64,000 nucleotides of DNA from Serripes groenlandicus (GCA_031761405.1 JASEVX010000007.1:35098349-35162348); one strand, 5' to 3'. Counted from the stretch's first letter, positions 45,651 through 59,451 are shown. Translations and numbers: made by a program. The notes: a model not told the origin generated them from the sequence alone.

Positions 45651-46279
45651 CCTTTTTATTTATTTCCTTGAGTGATTAAAAGCAGCATATCAGGTAGATA
45701 TTTTAACTTATGATATGGGGAATTGTTTATTTATCCTACAGAATTGAAATCATTTCACTTATATAGACACACAATATTGACACATCTTATACATGGGACG
45801 TTTGAAAATATGCAAAGTGTTTTCATTTTTGTATCAAGACTATACATTGAGCCAGATCATGCAAAGGTAGCCAGTTGCATTGGAAGCTTGTTGTGTGGAG
45901 TATTTTTTCTAGAAAGCCAGAAGGAAAAATGTTAGGTGAATTGAAATTCAATTGAAAATAATGTTAAGCTCAAGACAATCAATCAACCATGGTAAGAGTC
46001 AGTTTCCAATTATATGTATTACTAGTTTGCAAATAACTGGCATTTCTTAAAAAGAAATCAGAACATTCTTCAATGCCTTCAAGTGTTGTTTTCCATCAAC
46101 ATACCTGGAAATCTTACAGTCTGTTACACTCCAGACCTTATAAAAAAATAAAACAGATATGTACTAATTAAACTTAAATACATGATAAGTTTAGTTTTTT
46201 TTTTATATGTTTTTCAAATTCCTTTCTTGTTTAGGGACTGACAATGCTTTATTAACTGTTCTCTATGGTGGTAACCTTC

Positions 46280-46960
46280 CTATATGATACCACTTTCAGT
46301 CAGTTATACCCCTCTAAAATCGTGTATCTAGTGATTAAGATAATACATTAGTCTATAAGTCTCTGACCGAAGTGGTAGTCTACCCATATAAGTTTACATC
46401 AAGTCGGTTATCCACCTCTAGAAGGGTGTATCGACTGCTTAAGATAGTATAATGCCACATACATTCGGTTATCCTCCTCCTTTACGGTAAGCCGACTGCT
46501 TAAGATAATGTAAGGCTCTTCCAAAAGAGGTAATCTGCTGATACAATACCACATCCATTCTGTTATCTGCCACTAGAAGGCTGTAACGACTGCTATATAT
46601 AGTGGAAGCTTTTCCAACAGTGGTTACTTAATATTGTAATATCATATCCAGTCGGTTATTCGCCTCTAGAAGGTTGTACAGACTGCTTTAGATAGTGGAA
46701 GGCTGTTCCCCAGGTCGTCAGACACCTACATAATTCTCCTTACAAAAGGGTTTATTAAATCGATTATCTTACTATAAATGGGTGTTTGGACTTATATATA
46801 ACCCGCCAACTCGGTAATACCCCCTCTATACGAGTGAACCGACTGCTGAGGATAGTGTCAGACTCCCCATGGCGTTTAGCCATCTATATAATATAACATC
46901 AAGTTGGTATTCCCCTCATCCGTTGGTTATACATATACAATATTTCATTCAGTCAGCTAT
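46280..46960. repeat. Satellite cluster 2, same family as 43.1 kb
   Basis: About seven units of 85-97 bp with CAGTCGGTTATTCG, CTCTAGAAGG and GACTGCTTAAGATAGT. It lies just inside the inner end of the left arm of the inverted repeat. Confidence 0.75.
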
Positions 46961-48492
46961 CTCCTATATTTAGCATCAATGAATTAACGCGACAGTCGCC
47001 CATCTTGCCTCTACAATGTTAATGATATTCCTGTAATATGTTTACGTGGTTTACTTGACGAATGCCACGAGCAGAATTGCAGATTCTAGCGTTTGAGATC
47101 GTTCACATACATAAGCGGAGTAACGCCTCCACGTGACCAATCTACGAATTAACTTTATCAAATGAGCACCTCTAAAAGTTATCACGAGATTTATGCTTTT
47201 GTTCATACAATAGTGTTGAGACAGTTTGTACCCCAATCATTAATTTAAATAACCTTTTCATATGTAAAAAGTAGTTTTATAGATTTTTTCCAGAAATAAG
47301 CAATTTATTTTTAAAAAAAGATCAACTATATTCATTATATCTTTGCAAATTTAGTCCTAAAATGTGCTATACATTAATTGAAATTACTGTGAGTTTTTTT
47401 TAAAAAAAATATTTGAATATCCATTTCGTTTAAATGAAAGAAAGCCGATTAACGGACAGTTGCTGAATCAATCTTAATTTTCACAAAAAACTTTACAATT
47501 AGGACATAGTGACATTAACCTCATCATTAAGTTTATTATCACACAATTATTAAATATTATACAGCAAATAAGATGTGTTTATTGAAATAGTGACATTTGT
47601 TCTTTCATGCAAACATCCTGAGGTCTTCGTTGATACTCTTACCAAATTATGTGAAGTATTAACGATGCTAGGCAAACTATTTAAAAATCCAAAAATGCAC
47701 TTAGAAATAAAAGAAAGCACATATTTTTACTTATAGAAACAGAGACCTTGACCTTAATCCGATCAACTTGTTCACGTACTATATTGTAAGAAACATGTTT
47801 TGCACTCTTTCATTATACGTGTATTGCCCAATGAAACACACACATATCTATATCATGCTCTCACATGATATCTGTTTTCAAACAATGACATTGGCCTTTC
47901 TCCCATTAACCTTGGTCGAGTGGTAAGCTTTTGCATTTTGGAATTAGGTGTTCGATGGTCGCTCCCCGCTCACGACGGTTGTGTAGGGATACCTTTCGGC
48001 AAGGCTTATTTTCTAGCAATGTACTAGTTGGTTTACCCAGGTATCATGAATATGTGATCATTCATGATGTAATTAAAATAACGTTGGAAATAGAGTTAAA
48101 AACAAAAATAACAAACAATTGATCCGATCCACATGGTTCTTCCATCCGAAAAATCCCTTCTGTCAAATTATTTTAAATTTAAACCTTGTAAAAAGAAGTC
48201 GTAGAACGGAAACAAGTTACAAATGCAATGTTCTATTCTAAGTGCCATCGACCTTGATTAAATATGTCTAATCATGCTCAAGTAGCGATTACTACTTCTT
48301 CCAACTTACAACGATGCACAAAGACGTAAGAACGAGGACATACATTACAAACAAATGTTATATTGAAACGGTGGCCTTGTTCTGGATCAAACGAACATAT
48401 TGAGAACGCAGTTTGTTGAAGACCGATAGGCAAAAGCTCGACGTCATAACCAACTAATATGTTAATAGGCAAAGCCTAGGTCGTGTGAAAGC
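46961..48492. other. Spacer of the inverted repeat with one SINE
   Basis: No gene recognised. A tRNA-derived SINE lies at about 47909-48120 (CTTGGTCGAGTGGTAAGC and GGTGTTCGATGGTC, ending ACAAACAATT). Confidence 0.5.
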
Positions 48493-49740
48493 AAGAACAA
48501 TTAATTAAGCACTGTCTGTCCCCCAACAAGAAACAAATTAATAGGCAAATTGTAGAAATTTAAGTTACAAAAACAGAATTTGAAAAACATATTGAAAAAA
48601 ACGAAACTTAGCATGCATTTAAGTTTAATTTGTACATATATATCTGTTTTATTTTTTATTAGGTCAGGATTGTAATAGACTGTAAGATTTCCAAGGATGT
48701 TGATGGAAAACAACACTAGAAGGCATTGAAGAATGTTCTGATTTATTTTTACAAATGCCAGTTATTTGTAAACTAGTAATACATATAATTGAAAACTGAC
48801 TCTTACCATGGTTGATTGAATGACTTGCGCTTAACATTACTCCACACAACAATCTTACAAGGCAGATGGCTAACTTTGCATGATCTGGCTGATTGTATAA
48901 TCTTGAGACAATTTAAGATGACTGAGAAAAATGTAATTTTTGACAAATATTTTCAAAAGTCCCATTTATAATGATGTATGTTGGAAAGGTTAAAGTTTAG
49001 CCGGCCTTGTCTGATGTAAATTACTTGATTTCTGTGACTAATCCGAATACATTGTCGGAATGGTGTAATTGATCCAAAATGAACATATCCAAAATGAACA
49101 ATATGTTCCTATTCAACAACATTTTCACTTTGAACACCTATCTCCTTTTCTGGTTTTTAATTTGTAAAACATGAAAACAGCATCAGATTATTTGTTAATA
49201 AGTACCAGACTTAGTGTCAACAACAGTTACTGAATATATATACATGTATCTGAAATATGTTGTTTGAAAAAAAAATGGATAATATAAGATCTGATCAATA
49301 TATTCAATATACATTTTATTGCATAAAACAATAAACAGTATGTTTATAGCAAATAAAGAAATTATAAAAAGTACAAACAGAGAAATGGATTTTCCAGAAG
49401 AATTTGCAATAATTTAACATTGTTAGTGATCATGTTAAAATTGCTCTATTATAAAAATATGATGTATAAATTTCGTTAAAACTTTGATATTAGAACGGTT
49501 ATCAAAGCTGGATCAATCCTTGAACATGTACAGATTCTCAGAGTTATCAATGTTGATAACCATTCCTTTTTTTAATTGTTATTGCTCAATTATAAAAGCT
49601 TTTGAAAAGGGTACAGGGAGTAAACTATTTTCACTAGAAGCCTGGATAAAAATGTAATAAGTGTTTAAGTAAGACAACTCCCCACAACATAATTGTTTCA
49701 TGTATACATTGTTAAGTTTAGTTGCCTCTTTCAAAACATG

Positions 49741-49806
49741 TACCTGCTGAGATTTGATCTTAGAACTCTTGTTAGACCAGGTGTTTTACCATTAAACTAC
49801 AGTATA
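49741..49806 (-). mobile_element. tRNA-like SINE head, right arm copy
   Basis: Reverse complement gives AGTTTAATGGTAAAACACC and a GATCAAATC B-box-like block, matching 45003-45070. Confidence 0.5.
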
Positions 49807-50508
49807 GGTTTTTATTTTGAGCAGCAGTTCATGAAAATATGTGTACTTTTATTACCAGTAAAGTATAAGAATTTTTTTGTTACAATGAATGTATACCAAT
49901 TTAAATTTTACCATTTCTATTGTATAGATTATACAATTTCACACAGAAAAATGGATTTCACAATAAATTACATAGAAAACAGATACATTTCTGTGGTATT
50001 TCAGTTATATCAGAGGACAGAACACTTATGTGAGGTCACTGGGTGACTAACATAACTGACATTAATTATGAACTGCCTTATAGCCTTTTTCTGTTGAAAA
50101 ACAGATTACGTTTTCTTTATTGTTCAACCAAAATGTTTATACAAATTTATTTGAATAAAAAGTATTTTGAGTGTTTGTTGAATTTAAAAAGAGATTGATC
50201 CTCTTTATCTACAGATTTCAATGCTCAGTTTGTTTTTACCTTATTTGAGTTTGATATAGTTAGTGTACATTGCCCTGTTTCATAGACGGACCTAAATCGG
50301 TGACCGTAAAAGGCTTTTATTTTGCATTTGCTCTTCAATTTGAAGAGTTCTATGACATCATTGGTTGTTGTGCTCCCAAGTATGAAAATAGTGCTGTCAA
50401 TAGATGTTGAATCTTTTTCAAATATTGTTTGAATACATACATGCAGAGTATTTAAAATAACCTAGTGAAAATAATGTTTAAATTCTTAGTACCAAGTTTG
50501 TCCAATCT

Positions 50509-51058
50509 GATCAATAAACACATTTTGGATAAAAAAAAAAAGAAGGAAACTACTAGAAATTCAGCCTGTTGAAAGAAAAGTAAAGTGTTTTACTGATAGC
50601 CCCCATATGACATCATTTCTTTTAAACAATCATGACTCATTTGAGTTTGATCAATAAACACATTTTGGTTAAAAAAAAGATGAATCTACTAGAAATGCAG
50701 CCTGTTGAAAGACAAGTAATGTGTTTTACTGATAGTCCACATATATATGACATCATTTCTTTAAAACAATGGACTCATTTGAGTTTGATCAATAAACACA
50801 TTTTGGATAAAAAAAAAGATAAATCTACTAGAAATTCAGCCTGATGAAAGAAAAGTAATGTGTTTTATTGATAGCCCACATATGACATCATTCCTTTAAA
50901 ACAATGGACTCATTTGAGTTTGATCAATAAACAAATTTTGGATAAAAAAAAATATGAAACTACTAGAAATTCAGCCTATTGAAAGAAAAGTTATGTGTTT
51001 TACTGATAGTCCACATATAACATCATTTCTTTAAAACAATAGACTCATTTGAAGGCAT
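50509..51058 (+). repeat. Four tandem copies of a 135-141 bp unit
   Basis: GATCAATAAACACATTTTGG starts units at about 50508, 50649, 50787 and 50922, each with TTCAGCCTGTTGAAAG and TGACATCATTTC. The left arm has only one copy (44165-44300, inverted). Confidence 0.85.
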
Positions 51059-51894
51059 GAAAGTGTTTTCCTCTCTTTCAGGTTGGAGGATATAGACATT
51101 AAGACATTTACTATGTATACCCCAAAATCAGGGTGAACTGATTCTGGTCATACTTTCATGATTTGACAAAGACTAGGTCATAGACATAAACTGTTAAACT
51201 GTACAATGTAAAAAAATAATGTAAATTGAAGGCAAATAATTTGAAATTGACTGTAGTTTTGTTTGTTTGCTACATTTACTGCAATAAATAGATAAACGTC
51301 TTAAAGTCAATACAACTAGACAGTCGAAGATATGATAGTTTTAATAGCTATTTTCTTGAGTGGAGTCAACATTTGACAAGACGGCTTCGGCTTCAAATGA
51401 CAGATACAGTCATAAACGATACACACCATGTGACGTCACGCGATGTGACGAAAGCATCGTGGATCGTTCCCAACAGATATAACAAATAATTTAGAAATGA
51501 AGTTATATTTTTAAGCAAATTATTGATATAATAAATAGCTTACCTTGAAATGAAGCTATGCCGATACAGAAACAGAATTGTTCGTCCTTTTCAGTTAAAA
51601 TAATATCCGAGGCCAGTGTAACGAACGATAACTTCCGTTGAAATTATTTACAATCATTTTCAAGTGTTTATTGCTTCTCTATATTGCAAAGATATAAAAT
51701 CCATGAAATAATGATGACAGGTACAAAAGAATAGTCGACTTAGCCTTCATAAAGTCCTTCCAGTGAATGAAATCCATTTGTGACGAGTCAAACTATCTTT
51801 TCCTACCATTCCTGTCGTTTTCCTTTTGTTATTTATTTATTACTTGCCTTACAATGACGTTACTTTTCGTTGCAATGACGTCACATTTGGCAAT

Positions 51895-53550
51895 CTCTAT
51901 TACATAGGCGCTCTCACTCTCTATTACATAGGCGCTCTACATTCACCAGTAAGACCGGAAGCAAAATGGCCGAAAAAAAGTGCTATGGGGTTGAGATTTG
52001 ATATGTGAAAAACAGTAAGATTGTACTGAATTCTCGTTGTTTTGATCTCGTATGATGTGTTCGTACGTATAACCTATAGGCGTGCTTCGCTCGAGCCTTC
52101 GGCTCAAGCTTTCACACGTATAATAACATTTACGTTCATACGGTAAATCTAAGATCCAATGACTGTGTTTGCGTAGACTGAATGAGTGTATATCATCACC
52201 AGAATGCATTGAATATATGACATTAAGTTTCAATGCATTGGAAATGTGTGTATAAGATGCACTGAAAATCCCAGCCCGATTTCATCAAAATTGACGGTAA
52301 CCATTTTCGCTGGGTGAATTCTTTCTTGCATAATGCATGTTCCCCATTTTCATTTGGATTATTTTAAAGCTAAGAGGTAACTCTTTTCAATGATATATGG
52401 TGTTCTATATGAGCTATGTTTACAAAGTGTGACAATTGGGGGTCAAAACTGGTTAATTTTAACGGAAACAAAGAAGAAATTTATTTGTTGTATTGTGACC
52501 TTCCACTGGTATCCTTTTTATCGGAAGAAAATTCGAATATAAACAGGTTTTTGTTTTACTTCGTTTTATCGGTCGCTACGATAAACAAAAATCCATGGGG
52601 GCCGCCATTTTGGATATGTATAAAAAGCAGACGTAAAACACAGATTGAAAATTATTGTCTTTTTTTTTTTTTTTTTTTTAAATCGGTATTTTAGGTATGT
52701 ATAAAATAAGCAGAAAAACACGGATTGAAAATTATTGTCGTCTTTTTTATCATTTTTTTTTAAATCGATATTTAAGATCATTTAAGTGCTGTGTTATGTG
52801 GCAATTAGCATTTTTACGAAAAGTTAAAAATAAATGGAAATCTGTAAGAAATATGTTTTTCCGTTCGTCAAAAAAACGACAGCATAAGCCTTCTAAGCCC
52901 GAAACTAAATTTTGACTGTATCGTAGTCAAAGAAGGACGTGACGTCATTTCCGTTACACTTCATATTGGCGTAACGTCAATGGAGCGACGTCATTTCCCG
53001 CAAAAAAGTGGTATCAACATGAAAGACCCCAAATTACTATACATGTGCTATTGACTCACTCATTCAAAGTATAATTATTTATCAAACATTGTGGCAAAAG
53101 GATAACTTTCTCATAAGAAGCAATTGTTCATGTGGCGACAATCTTTTCCTAAATCGTCTGTTGCATAGGCCTCAGAAACCGTCTCTAATAGGGAAAGAGT
53201 TTAGCAGAAATGTGACCCCTTACATAATTTGTTCCAGTCATATTGACTGGTTGAAAAACGCATTCGCCATGTGGCATCAGAAAAGGGCTGATCTATTTGC
53301 TTCTTTGCCATAATGCAGGTGATCGATTAAGGATCATCTTGGCCCTCATGTTTTAACCTCGTTCATTATAATTTTCTGTTCAAATCATAGACAACATCAA
53401 TATGAATTCCAAATATGTTTTAATAATGCAAGAAACATGACATTAACATTATTATTGTCTAGTCAATTACTTATAAATCCTTTTTTATGGCCAAAGTATG
53501 CTCTTTAATTTTTGTTTATAATTATCTTGCTTTTTTTTTTCGTAAATAGG
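51895..53550. other. Gene-free stretch with short tandem repeats
   Basis: Two copies of TCTATTACATAGGCGCTCT (51896-51940), and two copies of an 83-bp unit at 52628-52790 (GATTGAAAATTATTGTC followed by a T-run and AAATCGGTATTT). No supported gene. Confidence 0.55.
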
Positions 53551-53579
53551 TAGCACCTATAGATATATTAATCTTGGTA

Positions 53580-54560
53580 TTATTCGTTATTCAAAGAAAG
53601 TAAGTCTAAGTTTTCTTCAGTATTAATATATGGTTCCGAGATTTGGGGGATCGAACAAATTATCAAATCAGCCATAATGAAAGTGTACAACTTCTAGCTT
53701 GTAAACGGTTTTCAAAAGTTTTAAGCTATACAGCTATACTATCAATATATACGTATATGTGTGCTGTCAAGCGTTGCATAAATTATTTGGATGCAACAAT
53801 ACAGATACATTTGATATAGCTTATGTTATGAAATGCTCATGTTTAAAGATAGTATCGGACTTTGGAATTTGGTAAAACATATCATAAATGACTTATAATT
53901 AAATGGGTTTTGTTTTGTATAGGAAATCAATTATTTGATAATGCTAGTTTATTCTTACAGGAATATGTACAACGACTCATTGATCAGTATAAACAGAACT
54001 GGTTATCAAAATGTCAAGGAAAAAATAGATTAAGTCGGTATACACATAACAAAATTAATTTTAATGTTGAATCATAAATGTTATATATAAACTTAAAGAG
54101 CTTCTCTATGAGAGTACCGTACATGTTTAGTGCGTATATCTGTTGTACAAGAACAAATACTGTTAATGAACCCACTATAGAAAGGTTTTACAAAGTTATA
54201 TGTCTTCTCAAATTGAAACTAAAAACAGAAAGCAATTTGGCAATGCATATATTTCATACATTAAACTGAGATATTCCTTTATGAGCGGTAATGTAAATAT
54301 ACTAAAGAGAAAACAATACGTGACTCAAATTTTGATATGATATGTTCCGCAATGTTGGAAATTATAAAGTTTTACAGTCTATAACTATAACTAAATGTTT
54401 ATTTACTTTTTGTCTTCAACTTATCCATTAAACCTTTATATTGTTAAATTGTATATGTAGTTGTTTATGTAAAGAAGTTTACACTTCAAGTACTTTGTAT
54501 ATGTCTGTATCTTGTGTATGGGCTTGTGGTCTACATAACATTTTTTCATAAACTGTATTT
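53580..54560 (+). pseudogene. Decayed non-LTR retrotransposon, C-terminal part
   Basis: Frames with many stops still show YGSEIWGIEQ and FLQEYVQRLIDQYKQNW, then a downstream 63-codon open piece (54078-54269). This order resembles the region after the reverse transcriptase in clam LINEs. It ends in CTTGTGTATGGGCTTGTGG, a 3' UTR-like block. Clade not assigned. Confidence 0.55.
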
Positions 54561-54599
54561 ACACTAAATATCACATTCTCGTGAGTTGTTTCAGTTTAC

Positions 54600-57100
54600 A
54601 ACAGCTAATAATGAGGAATAAGGTGACATCAAATAAATTTACCATCATGTTTTATCATCTACTTCAAGCGTTAAGTAATAATCTGCGTTGTAATGGAATT
54701 GTTTTTTGATTGGTTTTTTTGGACGTTTGTACAAAGAGGAAGTAGTGACTATGAATATAATTCTTAAGTAGGGGGATATTATGGCATCTTGTGATAAGCC
54801 GATATTGGTTTCAGGATGACAATTTTATTACTTTATGTAAAACATGAGACAGCAAGGTTAACTTCAAATGAAATGTTACAAGTGGTAAATTTCATAATCC
54901 TACTTGAGAACTGATATGTAAACACTTGAGTTGAAGCGGTATTGCGTCGGTTGCTTTAAAGAAATCTCCCGGGTTATATTCGGTTCTAATCCAGTTATAG
55001 GTGGGATAAACCTATGTAATTCACAGACACGCGACACGAGAACTACGTGTTTAGTAAGCAATTATTTAGAGTTATTATAGTAAATTAGAATAATATGTAT
55101 TTCGTAATTCATGTTGCATATCAAAGTTGCAATAGTATCAAGTAAAATATCTCAACACGAAAGAAGTTTCTGCGTTCCTTGTGGTCCCGTTCATCTAAAT
55201 AGCACATTAATTTGGCAATACAATATATATTCTGATTCTCTTTAATAGAAAACCTCCAATAAATCGAATCCAATATCCAAAAGAATAGGCCACGTTGTAG
55301 AAAGACGAGAATCATCTCATTGTGGGAATTAATTCACTGTAGACGTATGCAAATCTGATTTCATCTGGTCAAATATGTTAATCTTTCTCAACTTCTGATA
55401 TACGTCATGACGGGCATTTCTCATTTGAGCTGGTAGTACAACTAGAGAAATTTAACAACTTGACAGTTGAACTTACAGACTTTATATATGTGTATGAACA
55501 TATATGTTCAAAACCTACTGAACAAAAAAGTAAAGATGTTCATTAGCAGCGTATTTCTACCAGCGATACTTATATTTCAATTTAACGCACAGCAAAACCT
55601 TTCCTACTAGATCATTGTCCTATTCAGAAATTTATTCAAAACAAACTGAAAGTCATCTACAAACAGTGAAGGGTGATATTTCGGGACATACGTACTGACA
55701 TCGTATGCATGATGAATATAACTCGTATATATTTCTTTAAGTACAGAAACAAATGTGAAGTATGATCTCAAACTCTTCAAAGCCCTTCAAAGCATTTCAA
55801 AATTACCCGTTCGAAGTTTTAATGGAACAAATAAATCAAGTATAATACGATAATCTGATAGTAATCCAGTTTGCATGATTGGTGCACTATCTGGCCAATC
55901 AAATGCGAATACAAAAAGAAAAATACAGCTAGAGAGTATCAACAGGGGTGTTCAATGGATACATGGGTCAAATGGGAGTGATACGCAATTCTGGTCAAGC
56001 TTATATAGAAATCGTAAAGGTCAGATAACACCAATTAAATTCCTTCTTTGATTATATATAAATCAACCAGTTTCAACCCTCAATAGTCACTCTTTCTAAC
56101 CGTTTTACAGGAAGAACACTCTATATCATCGAAAAGAGTTACATCTAAGCTATAAAATAATTCAACAACAATGGGGGTCATGCAATATGCAACACAGAAA
56201 TACTCCGCGAAGACGGTTACCGTCATTTTGAACACAAGTGGGCTAGGCAAAAACTGGAAACTACTGTCACACAAAGGCAAAATACCAACATGATCAAATT
56301 AAACAGGTCAAGTGTACCCGATACATAATACAAATGACTTTAATTTAATTGTTATATATTCAATGCACTCTGGTGAATGTTCTACACCAACAAAATATAT
56401 TTTACGGACTATTCGTTATTTGGCCGAGGATGTAATTGGCGTAACGTAACCTTTTAGACATTTACATTGCCCTTTTGAATCTGTGTTTGAATTTCTTATT
56501 ACAAATTATGATATCAAATAAAGACAAAACAGCAAATATTAGAACAATAAGGCATTTATCTTAAAAAATATATTTTTCTCTTCCTTGAAAACCTTAGTTT
56601 TGGGGCTGATTGGACCATGTTCGCAATACATATGTCTTCAAGAAAAGTAATACGAAATGTATCACATAGTACGTATTACTGTGTCATATATTCATAGAAA
56701 TGCTCAAACTTCATAGTTATGCATTGTTCTCAGCCTTTTTAGGCTACCAGTTTCACCATTTTTCAAATAGTTTGACTGTATCCAACCATCTTTGCAGACG
56801 AAACAAAATTGACATTTCATGTTTATGACTAGGGAGTTCTTTAAATTCTTTAAACGTTATGCTTGAACACAATATAAAACTCACGAAGTCTCCAAATAAC
56901 GCGAGTCCTGTCGATTTACGACAAGTTTATATTAAATTAATATACTTATAAAACTGAAATTTATATCAATATAAGAAGACGTTTTAATTATTTGTCCGGT
57001 TTTACGAGAATGTGGTTCCAGGGCATTTTACATCGATAGCAGAAGGATCTGTTAGTTTATACTAATCATTATCGACGTCTTCATTTCTGAGACCGTAACC
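54600..57100. other. No supported feature
   Basis: AT-rich sequence with scattered short open frames that show no domain, splice pattern or repeat I recognise. Confidence 0.5.
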
Positions 57101-57109
57101 AATTATCGA

Positions 57110-57180
57110 AGCGTTTGAGTAGAAAAATCACAAAAACTGCACCGCTCATCACGGGATTCAAACCAAAAACACTTAGTTAG
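57110..57180 (-). mobile_element. SINE fragment
   Basis: Reverse complement reads GGTTTGAATCCCGTGATGAG then GATTTTTC, shared with 60590-60695 and 37587-37690. Confidence 0.5.
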
Positions 57181-57719
57181 ATATGCCGATACTATGCCAC
57201 TTTTATTTTCCCTACATGCATCAATGAAAACATATGAATTAAACAATAGTAGAATATTACATACAATAGGGAAATTCAAGAAGTGTAAGGTTTGTATTCA
57301 AGTTTCAGTGACAACTTCTCCATTAGTAGGAATTATATGGTTACAAAGGATTTATTTTTGCATTCTTCGGAATGTGTCGGTTGTTTCTATGGACTTCAGA
57401 TATTCCGTCGTTTTAGATAACAGAGATCTAAACATGGTTACATTTATGCAATCTGTTCAATAAATATAATATTACAGAATGACGTTGTTTGGAAAAAGAA
57501 TATTTCTTTTTAAATTACTCTGATTTAATTTCAACTTATTGCATTAGAAAAATCTGTTAAACGAAAGATACATGTATTTTTGTTCACTTGAAATAAAAAA
57601 AAGACATAAAGACTACGCCTTACAAGAATTATAGAACTGCCCGAATGAGTTCCCCAAAAATCATTTCGCTTTATACCTCATCACTGATCAGGCTGGTCAA
57701 AGTAAACCGTTTGCCTTTT

Positions 57720-58410
57720 GATTGGGTATTATTACTTCAGTCAGCGGGTCTCTTTTACGTTATCAGGTTCGAATATGGGTCATATTGGGTCAGAATCTAG
57801 GTTACTAGGCCAAATTGAAGGAAAATCTTGTTTAATATGTTGAAGGCTACAGCAGCTTGATATTTGGACAGAATATTTGCTTGATGATATCTAGGTCAAG
57901 TTTGAATATGGGTCATATTGGGTCAGAATTTAGGTCATTAGGCCAACTTGAAGGGAAATCTTGTTAACATTCTGGATACTGCATTTTTCACTTGAGCATC
58001 ATGAAACTTGTCTTGATGATATGAAAGACAAGCTCGAACATGGGTCATGTTGGGTCAAAAAGTAGGTCACAATGTCAAATTGAAAGAAAAATCTTGTTAA
58101 ATCTGAAGGAGACGCATATTTTGCTACAGGGGCTTGACATTTGATGAAAATGTTTATCTGAATGATATCTATGTCAAGAGTTCGAATATGGGTCATGTAG
58201 GGTCAGAAACAAGGTCAATAAAGGAAAATATTGTTCAAACTCCGGAGGCCGCATTTTTACTTTGAGCAAGTTGAAACGTTGTCAGAATGTTGTCCTGATG
58301 ATATCTAGTCCATGTTGGAATATGGGTCATATCAGGTAAAAAAATATAGATCACTAGGCCAAACGAAAGAAAATCTTGTTAACACTGTGGGCGTTGCATT
58401 CAGAATAATT
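57720..58410 (+). repeat. Tandem array, unit about 130 bp, five copies
   Basis: GAATATGGGTCATATTGGGTC begins units near 57771, 57903, 58037 (diverged), 58187 and 58318, each followed by TAGGTCA-x-TAGGCCAA and AAATCTTGTTAA. No open frame spans it. Confidence 0.75.
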
Positions 58411-58419
58411 GTCTTGATG

Positions 58420-59240
58420 TGTTCTGCGTTGCAGTACATTTTATAATTAAGGTGAGCGAACTAGGGCCATCATCCTCTTGTTTGGGTTTCTGCCTGATAG
58501 CAAGAATGTCACTCATTTATCTCTTCTTTGATTTTTAACCTGAGTACTCCATAAGTGGCATATTACTTTTAAAATTATATAGTCTCTTTGGAAAATAAGT
58601 TTAGTGAGACTTAAATTTATATTGGAACTTCAAACTCAAAGTATGTGATATTCATTAACAAATATTATTTTAGAACTTTCGGCTCTGATATTGACATGTA
58701 TTTTCGCAGTTGCAGATTTAATTCTTTCTCAATTACACACATTTGGATGCAAATCTTTAACAGACAGCTGTCAAATATATCATAGCAAAAGGAGTAAATG
58801 CTTTTAAAATCAATATAATTATGGTGCTTTGATTAATAGCTATTTTTCCTATTTTTGGCTTATATGTTTTCTTTAGTCATCTGCAGCACTTTTGTTGTAT
58901 ATGGGAGATGGTTAAACAAAACCATACCTCCAATTTCTTCGCAATTTTCCGCCTTGTGAATCAGCTCAACCATCCAGTTACAGTTTTGTTACTTTCAGTC
59001 AATCAGGTGTCAGTAGTACCAGTACTTTGATTTTTTCCCCGCCTTGTTTTCAGTTCCGGATTTTTACAACGCCATTCCACCATGTAGCTTCGCAGATTTC
59101 TGGCTGGCAGATCAGCTCAACAGTTTTGTTAGATTGTGAATAAATGGCCTGTTACTATGCATTTGAGGTGGAGTGGCTGGCTTCTAGCAATAAGTTATTC
59201 TAGAGCTATAGATAAGGATGATTATACCAGATTATTAAAT
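58420..59240. other. No supported feature
   Basis: Transition between the 57.7-58.4 kb array and the TTAA elements; no gene recognised. Confidence 0.5.
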
Positions 59241-59242
59241 AC

Positions 59243-59451
59243 TTAACCCTTTTCCACATACAACAAATTTGCCGTAGACGACTTTGAAGACATCAAGGTA
59301 AAAAGTGTCAAATCTGTGTTAATGAAGTGTAATTATTGAATGGAGTTGAAAACATTGTGGCATAAGGAGAAATTGCTCAATTTGAGCAATTTTCATTTTG
59401 CCACAATGTTTTAAATGGTCGTCTGCTGAAGAAACGTCAGAAAGCGTTTAA
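59243..59451. mobile_element. TTAA-flanked MITE with hairpin core
   Basis: Starts TTAACCCTTTTCCACATAC and ends AAAGCGTTTAA. The core is AGAAATTGCTCAATTTGAG followed by its complement. ACGACTTTGAAGAC and GTCGTCTGCTGAAG lie in the arms. Confidence 0.65.

Larger units (their letters stand above)
44035..46265. repeat. Left arm of a 7.9-kb inverted repeat
   Basis: Its reverse complement matches 48493-51890 in order over its whole length, at roughly 80% identity by eye. Outer mark: AATGTGACGTCATTG near 44045. Inner mark near 46265: ACTGACAATGC. It contains a TTAA mini-element and a tRNA-like segment. Confidence 0.85.
48493..51890. repeat. Right arm of a 7.9-kb inverted repeat
   Basis: Inverted partner of 44035-46265. 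It is longer because of a four-copy tandem expansion at 50509-51058 and about 720 bp of extra sequence (51060-51780). The outer end CAATGACGTCACATTTGG matches the left outer end. Confidence 0.85.

Noticed and set aside
49693..50046. 117-codon open frame in the right arm, and 102-codon frame at 44291-44599 in the left arm
   Set aside because: They come from different parts of the inverted repeat and neither is kept open in the partner arm, so conserved coding is not supported.
52416..53313. Several plus-strand frames of 70-90 codons
   Set aside because: They span T-runs and the 83-bp tandem repeat; no domain or splice structure.
57720..58410. Array considered as a CRISPR or gene-coding repeat
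   Set aside because: Units of about 130 bp diverge along their full length, with no short conserved repeat and spacer pattern, in an animal genome.
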